From contig NC_060022.1 in the NCBI RefSeq assembly GCF_021134715.1, forward strand, positions 2,051,001-2,115,000: a DNA stretch of 64,000 nucleotides, in the 5' to 3' direction. This document shows positions 57,360-64,000 of the stretch, in pieces. The translations under genes were made by a program, and so were the position numbers. The notes under the pieces are model-generated. The model made no database searches, was not told the DNA's origin, and saw only the letters and a list, made by a program, of their open reading frames with translations. The DNA comes from Daphnia pulex (Eukaryota; Arthropoda; Branchiopoda; Diplostraca; Daphniidae). Each line of letters starts with the position of its first letter. The first letter of the stretch is position 1.

Positions 57360-59752
57360 TTAAATAGGGAGCGCATTTGTTTGAACTGAAGATAGTTCAT
57401 GATATTGTTTCCCAGGCTATGAAAACAAAAAAACATATTAGACATTGATTAATGAAAAAAAGTAATTTAATTCATTAAAAAAAAGTCCTTTACCATGGCA
57501 CCAAAGACGTGTTCCAGATCCTGGGTGTAGAGATGCGTCAATCGAATAGAATCCTATTGCAAACATACCGCATCAGTGTATAGTTGAACTCTCGTACCTC
57601 GCACCAATCAATCAACATCATTTATGCACAAGAAAAATACCTGGATATGGTTCTCGAGTAAAAGTTTCACGTCGATATCATCTTCATCAGCCCCAAAGGG
57701 ATTTACAGCTACTCGACCGAAATTTAGCCAAATAAGAAAAATGAAAAACTGAAAATAACAGACATTTTTCTTTAGACCTTATATCGACAGCAAATAATTT
57801 TGCTTATGTAGAATTTCTGTAATAACCTGCATGCTGGGAATCACGGGAAAATAATTCACGACAACTTCCAAGAATTCACAGCTGGACGCCTCTTCAACAT
57901 TACGGGCCATTAACGTAACCAAACCGTAAGTATAGACGACGATTATTACAGCCTTTGATAAACAATTCAGGTTAAAAAGTAAATGTATAGGCAATAACAC
58001 AAAGTTGTCATGTGATTGTCATTATGATTTGTCATTATGTCATTGTCACAATGAATGTCATTATTACCTGAATAAGGGCGCATGGAATATTCTTCGTTGC
58101 AATCTTTTCCCCCAGAGAATATTTAATGGAATACGAGTTATTTAATCTATTTAATGTGAGTAAAATAAATCACTAAACCGTACTTTGATGGTGTTTCCGC
58201 AATTTTTCTTGAAGACCATTACTGCATCAGCACATTTAAGGAAATTGGAGTTCTCCATAAATCGATTTTGTATCGAGCATTCTTTTAGTAACAAAAACAT
58301 CCAGTCGATGACCATTAAAGCGCGCGGTGTCTTGTTACGTTCGGTCTCCACTCTTTCCAAGATTATTCGTTCTTTCTCTTTTATAATTCCTAGAACGAGA
58401 AGAAAAATCCCACTGAATGAATCAAATGAAGGCCGTGCGTCCGTATTTCTCATAATCATTATCCATATTTTCTCATTACCAGCCATCTGAAGAGAAATCA
58501 TGTCGGGGAACATCTGTAGAAAAACAAACAAATGAAATACAACCAAAATCAATATCAAAACCAATAACAGGAAACAAAAATTTATAACTGACCTTTCTCA
58601 AAGGTTTACAAACAACACGGAATGTGAGTATCCAGGCTAGGACCGCCCACCGGGCGAATTGTTCGACGATGACGGGCCCCTTAACAATAATTAGACCAAT
58701 TAGAATGAACATTATTACATGATAAAGAGAATCGTGTTCGCTTTTACTTACTTCAGGCAAATTTTGCTTGAGCGACAAAATGAAATAAGTGATAACTTTA
58801 GCCGTCCCAGGAATCATTGTTTGCAAAGCAAATAGACGCTGCATGGCCGTTGTCGTAAAGAAGGTTAGCATGATCATGAGATTAATGGAATTGGAATTTT
58901 TGTTGCAATATTTCGCCAGCGCAACAAATGCTCTACAAATTTCAAAAGTACAAAAACCACAAGTAAGGAATTATTATTGCTGGTTTAATCTTTTTGTTTG
59001 TCAAATAAGATCAAGGTCAATTCCTACACGAAAACGGCGTTCATGTGAAATTGTTAAGTCTTTAGCGCTACACCACGTACACATTGCACTCTTGGCGCCC
59101 TTGACTATTTATTTCAAACAAACAAAAAACAAAGTAGCCCTATCATTTACACCCTGTGCGAACAAACCAGTGGGCGGCTAATTTCGGCCCTGAATAAAAT
59201 AGGACAATATACGACCTAGATTCACTGTTCAAATTCTACTCACAAATCGCATAACTATAACTCACGTTTTTCCGTCTTCGTCGAGTACGAAATTGTGCAA
59301 GATGGTTAACATGTAATAAAGTAAATAGTACACCAACAGTTGCTTCCATATTTTCTTGTAGATACTTCCTCTCCATCTAAAATTATACAAAGAAACAATG
59401 ATTTAAAAAATCTTGATTATGCCACTTAATATAGCTAATTAATTATTATCGAGAAAAACAAATTGGTTAGAGAAATATACATATATAACACCACAACACA
59501 TTGGCCCTTGATTGATGCGTACCGTAAGAGAACACGAATGGATTCACCGATGCTGTTAGCTTCAGGAGCAGTTTGATTAAACGCAATGACTGATGGAACT
59601 TGACTAACTGTGCGCTCTAGATTACCGACGGACTTTAGCATGGTGCTGTTGGTAACAGAATTTTCATAAGTTAAAACAATAACACGCACTATTCTGGACA
59701 GACGAGATTCGTAAACGATGATTTGAACGTCACGACCAGTGCCAGACAACAT
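57360..59752 (-). CDS. Divergent bestrophin 2 (anion channel family)
   Basis: Eleven exons join in frame: 59752-59523, 59376-59266, 58932-58752, 58679-58593, 58513-58480, 58389-58184, 58103-58068, 57952-57827, 57748-57641, 57553-57494 and 57416-57360. They give 411 residues. Landmarks: RWRGSIYKKIWK; neck INLMIMLTFF; VEQFARW; VIDWMFLLLK; clasp NPFGADEDD near residue 353; and a shared C-terminal PGKQYHELSS. It has about 60 N-terminal residues not present in bestrophin 1. The clasp keeps Asn and the key Asp residues but has Ala for the usual Glu. The second neck Phe is Ile. Two introns are absent from bestrophin 1. It is closest to bestrophin 3, in tandem upstream. Expected role: plasma-membrane anion channel; gating cannot be judged. 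Confidence 0.9.
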
Positions 59753-61250
59753 AGGAACAGACCTGTTACAACTAAAGAGTTTTCGCTTTTAAATAAGCAC
59801 CAGACACCAGCACTCGCGTGGAGAGCGTGAGATTAGTCAACAAAACATCGGTGGGTTTCCCCTATAAACGCAAGCGGAATAAACCCGCTGGGATCCGCTC
59901 ACCTTCCTAAAACGAAACAACAAAAATAGGGTAGTGTATGAGAAAAAAAATCAGACAATCCCCTTTTAAAAATGAAACGAGTTGGCTACGTTTTGTTGGC
60001 ACAGGTAACAGTTGCATTGTTTTTCTTAAAACAAAAAACAAAAACCAAAAACCAAACATCAGCAGGTATTTGTTGCGTAGAATGCCATCGAATGGAAAGG
60101 AATTGAGGAATAAAGATGATTTATTAAACCGAATATGCTTGCAAGAGTGTTATGAATAATGATTAGTTAATTACGGAACCAGTATTATTTTATGGTATTA
60201 TTTTAAATTAGCCGATATTCTGAATCGCGAGTAAAATGAAAAGGCGAGAGAGGGGCCTTCATATTTACGTTATTGAAATGGGAAGATTTAGATACAGGAG
60301 CTCTGATTGCCAGCATTCGTAATTGTGTCAATCTCTTAATTATAATTAGATCCATTAAGAATCTATTGCTTATAGATTCTTTACATCTGAACATATCAGG
60401 AAAACCAGTTTGCGTTGACGCAGATCTCAGCTGAAATATATAGTATACTTTGCATTCAGGTCACACGTTTATCCTTATTGGGAACTTTCCACTGAATTAA
60501 CCTTGGGGTATTCTGAGCGATGGATGGATTTGATTGAATTATATCTTGGGGGAAATCGGAAAATGGAATTTGGGCAGATTCAGTCAGACATGAATTTACA
60601 TTTAGATTGGTAACTAAAGAAATAGCTAACACTTTGTCAACGTCTCCAAATATTTGGTTCAACCTAAAAAGTGTGGCACACCGCATCCGTTGCGAAATAC
60701 AATCCGGAATCCTTGGACTTATCGTGAGAGGATTACGATAGTTGTCCTACGACAAACAATCAATTTCCTTGACCAACGAATCCTTATACAACAAACGTCT
60801 GTTTTTATTTGCATTCTCCGCGCGGAGTTTGTAAGAAACACGGATGCTAAAAAAATCTACTTTGCATTTCGGTTGGCCAAAATTTGTGATTCTCATTGGC
60901 ACTGGATCAAACGTTTCAAATAGCGTTATCGAGAAGGGACTTTGTAACAAAAACGTAATTCGGATAAAATGTTTTTTGGCCTACCTCTGAACTGGCGAAA
61001 TAATAATTGAATTCTTCATAAGGGCTTACCAGGAGTTGTTGGCGGGCAATAAAGGAACATTGGCTGACCCTCTTTTTTCTGATCCTTGGAGCTTATTTTC
61101 TGTTAAACCCTTATAGTACTATATTAAATCGGCAAGAAAGTTGAATGTTGAATTTTGAAGATCACAAAAAATTTGATTTATTTACATGTTGACGTGTTAC
61201 ACGTTCTTAGGATTGTAAACACCGTTTATATGCTGTTGAAGTATGCTCAT
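59753..61250. other. Region between bestrophins 2 and 3, no clear gene
   Basis: Low-complexity A/C-rich sequence lies near 60020-60060. Minus-strand frames at 60203-60394, 60456-60686 and 60747-60950 are next to one another but in different frames and lack recognisable domains. They could be decayed coding sequence or chance. Nothing else is seen. Confidence 0.4.
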
Positions 61251-63443
61251 CTAAATGGGAGCAGCAGTTTGAAGGGAAGATGCTTCATTGTATTGCTTCT
61301 GGGGCTAAATGAAAATTAAAAAAAGGACAAATGAATTAGTGGGGAAATCTTGTATACATAGTAATTAATAACTTGACGAACCATAGCGCCAAAAATGTGA
61401 TCCAATTCCTGAGTATAAAGATTTCCCAATCGATAAGAATCCTATGGATGTAAAAAGATGAAAATTCGCTTCTGCAATCCGACTGCAGAATGAAATGCAT
61501 TAAGAGGAATACCTGGATATGTGTCTCTAGTAGCAGCTTGACGTCAATATCATCCTCGTCGGTTCCGAAGGGATTCACGGCCACTCGGCCAAAATTCAGC
61601 CAGATGAGAAAAATGAAAAACTGGTTAGGAAAACAGAAAAACAATAAGATTCTCACAAAATAAGTAAACAAACGTACGGTATTTTAGGAAAACAAAATAG
61701 AAACCTGCATGCTGGGAATCACGGGGAAAAAATTAACAATTCCTTCCATGAACCCACTGCTGGCCGCCTCTTCAAAATTACGAGCCATTAACGTTACCAA
61801 TCCGTACGTGTACACGACAATAATGGCAGCCTAAAAAAAAAAACATTTCAAATTAAATGAATTATTTTTAAAGATGAGATTATTCAAACGGTCAACTTCA
61901 CTCTCATTCATTACCTGGATAAGGGCGTACGGAATATTTTTGGTTGCAAACTACGTGGATTCCATTGCAAATAAATTTTACAATAGTGTCAGTTTCATTT
62001 AAAACGAAAGGAAAAACACAAAAAAAGATCATACTTTGATCGTGTTTCCGCAGCTTTTCTTGAATGACATCACAATATCCAGAACTTTAAGGTGATTGGA
62101 CTTTTCAGTGAAACGGTTGTGTATCGCGGTTTCTTTTAGTAATAAAATCATCCAGTCGATGACCACCAAAGCGCGAGGTGTCGTGTTGTGCTCCGTCTCT
62201 ACCCTCTCCAAAATGCATCTCTCTTTCTCTCGAATGATACCTGATGAGTTAAATTAATGTTAAATAAAATAAATCACTGGAAACTCCAATATCAGCATTA
62301 CCAGCCACCTGAAGAGAAATCATGTCAGGGAATAACTAAAATTCAGGAAAAATGAAGAAACAATTAAAACGTAAAAATTAATGAGATATAGAAATTAATT
62401 CTAATAAAACCAAAAATTAACGAACCGCTCTTAGAGGTTTACAAACAACGCGGAAAGTGAGTATCCAGGCCAGTACCGTCCAGCGTGCAAATTGCTCAAC
62501 AATGATCGGACCCTTCACAATCACACGATGTCATTTGCTTTTATAGAGATCGCACAGTAAATCGTATATTTAAGAAATTACCTCAGGCAAATTTGTTTTG
62601 AGTGACATGATGAAAAATGTTATGACTTTCGCCGTTCCCTGATTTAAATTTTTTTTATTAAATTTTTTTTTTTTTTTTTTTTTTTCCATATTACCGGAAC
62701 CATTGTTTGCATAGTAAAGAGACGTTGGAGAGCCGTCGTTGTAAAGAAGGACAACATAATCATGAGGTTAATGGAATTGGAATTCCGCAGACAGTATTTT
62801 GCCAATGCCACGAAGGCTCTGCAAATGGGAGAATCAAAAGTAAAACCATCATGACTTGTGAATGTGCATACCTAGCCCGATTATTGATTACGCATTAACT
62901 GATTTAAATAAGACCATGGCCGTTACAAGCCACAGTACACAATTCGCTATGGTTACACTCAATAGATTTACGCCCAAGGACTTGGGTATTTTTTTTTCTC
63001 CAAGAAAAACCTTTTGGTGGTGCTATTTCGTGCGAACAAAGACTGATGGTCATCGATCTAACGTTGGCCCTGAGCGTAAATTCTAACTGAAAAATGACAA
63101 ATTTGCAATTCAATGTAAAACTTACTTTTTTCCGTCGTCGTCGAGCACATATTTGTGTAAAATGGTGAGCAGGTAATACAGAGCGTAATAAACCAACAAG
63201 TCTTTCCATATTGTCTTGTAGATGCTTCCCTTCCAGCTGCAATTAAATAAGAAATCGTTATCAAGCGCAATCTAAAATATCAACTGCCGCTACATAAAAT
63301 CTGATTCATTCATTCATGTTGGCGATTGTTTACCGTAAAAGTATGCGAATGGATTCACCGAAACGGTTAGCGTCGGGTGAAGTTTGATTAAAGGCAAGCA
63401 CCGATGGAACTTGGCTCACTTGGCGAACGACTTTACCGTGCAT
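61251..63443 (-). CDS. Divergent bestrophin 3 (anion channel family)
   Basis: A tandem duplicate of bestrophin 2 with the same exon pattern plus one extra intron. It starts at the ATG at 63443 (MHGKVVRQVSQVPSVLAF) and ends PQKQYNEASS and onward with TAG at 61251; about 370 residues. The first exon (63443-63334) is 40 codons shorter than in bestrophin 2. Landmarks: RWKGSIYKTIWK; neck INLMIMLSFF; VEQFARW; VIDWMILLLKE; clasp NPFGTDEDD. The exon encoding MQTMVPGTAK is cut by a 56-bp poly(A)-rich intron at 62694-62639 (CCG|GTAATA ... CAG|GGAACG). That intron is absent from both relatives. The remaining junctions traced agree in phase. One donor (ATG|GTTCGT near 61372) is weak. Confidence 0.87.
62639..62694 (-). 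other. 56-bp intron unique to bestrophin 3
   Basis: On the coding strand it runs from GTAATATGG, through a run of more than 20 A, to AAATTTAAATCAG. Removing it restores VPGTAK exactly as in bestrophin 2, where the codons are contiguous. Its length is not a multiple of three, so retention would break the frame. Confidence 0.8.
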
Positions 63444-64000
63444 CGTGCACAATAATTTCCGATTCAATCACACGAGCCAATGTTGAAACAATCAAAAACT
63501 ATCCACGACAACTTCACCGCGATACCAGCCGTTTTCCAGCGCCCAGCCGTTCTTCACGGATTCTTGGTTACTACTAGACGGATTGTTTCTCTCAAATATG
63601 GCCGGGTCCCATCACGTGTGTCGAGTTCCAGAAGATCGCCCAAACTACGTATAAAAATAAAAATTACGGAATTCGCCCGTTGGCTTCCGTTGGCCTTGCT
63701 CAGAAAAAAAAAAAAAAGGAATAACATTATTCTGATGCGGTGGCCGAAGAACAGCAGCAAAATAGAGAAAGAAGACAACTAAATTATACTCTGAAAACTT
63801 GCTGGACTTGTTTTTTTGAAGAGTCCGAAGTACTTTCATGCTTTTGTTCAACTTTATAGAGACCGGTGAATATACATACTTAATGCAATGCCCCAAGCCC
63901 ACAAGACTCGACGATCTAGGAAGTATTTATCAAGGACAATGAACTCCCAATTTCTCCAGGTGGGATGTTACAGAACGCATCTTCGTAACTGTATTTGCGG
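63444..64000. other. Right edge, no gene recognised
   Basis: Upstream of the bestrophin 3 start. It may hold its promoter and 5' untranslated exon. Opposed frames at 63480-63782 (+) and 63554-63778 (-) are shadows of each other and have no domain signal. Confidence 0.4.

Noticed and set aside
60203-60950. A gene between bestrophins 2 and 3 on the minus strand
   Set aside because: The three frames cannot be joined by clear splice sites and show no known domain.

Overview
The window looks like nuclear DNA of an arthropod, most likely a cladoceran crustacean such as Daphnia. Genes are split by many short introns (about 55-120 bp) with standard GT-AG ends. The conserved genes are clearly animal (syntaxin-8, SKI2 helicase, SCCPDH, bestrophins). 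It also carries tyrosine-rich YYTEAP-type sequences, DUF4789-like secreted proteins and a DIRS retrotransposon. The genus is an inference. No bacterial, viral or organellar genes were seen.

Layout. 163-5406 (+): the 3' part of a long, disordered, cordon-bleu-like protein ending in a WH2 motif. 5914-7092 (-): a complete syntaxin-8 gene, convergent with it. 7667-9390 (+): divergent bestrophin 1, sharing a promoter region with syntaxin-8. 9.5-15 kb: gene-poor DNA with a foldback element, a piggyBac-type TTAA-flanked MITE, short repeat clusters and two decayed tyrosine-rich gene copies. 15.2-41.2 kb: a tandem array of about 4.63 kb units holding five copies (A-E) of a secreted cysteine-rich gene, all on the minus strand. 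Each spacer also carries a copy of the bestrophin-1 5' end and a pair of orphan exons. A complete 5.2 kb DIRS element sits in intron 2 of copy B. 42330-49435 (-): a very large repeat protein, probably secreted. 49981-51812 (+): SCCPDH. 51997-56910 (-): SKI2 helicase (twister). 57360-59752 (-) and 61251-63443 (-): bestrophins 2 and 3.

How the parts relate. The conserved housekeeping genes are intact and do not form a pathway together. Syntaxin-8 serves endosomal fusion, SKI2 serves cytoplasmic 3'-5' mRNA decay, and SCCPDH is a membrane-associated oxidoreductase. The lineage-specific part is the bestrophin cluster interrupted by the array. The array spacers contain a bestrophin-1 first exon with its upstream region, so the array arose by duplication that also captured bestrophin DNA.

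Most notable signals: the DIRS element with its internal complementary region, which records the circle junction and shows an AATT core between palindromic arms; the alternating two-type, nearly identical tandem array; a 56-bp poly(A)-rich intron unique to bestrophin 3; and the unusual large beta-repeat gene. Exon coordinates given for Stx8, SCCPDH, bestrophins 1 and 2, the Cobl-like gene and copies A-E were checked for reading-frame continuity by hand. The large repeat gene, most of SKI2 and parts of bestrophin 3 were followed only approximately.
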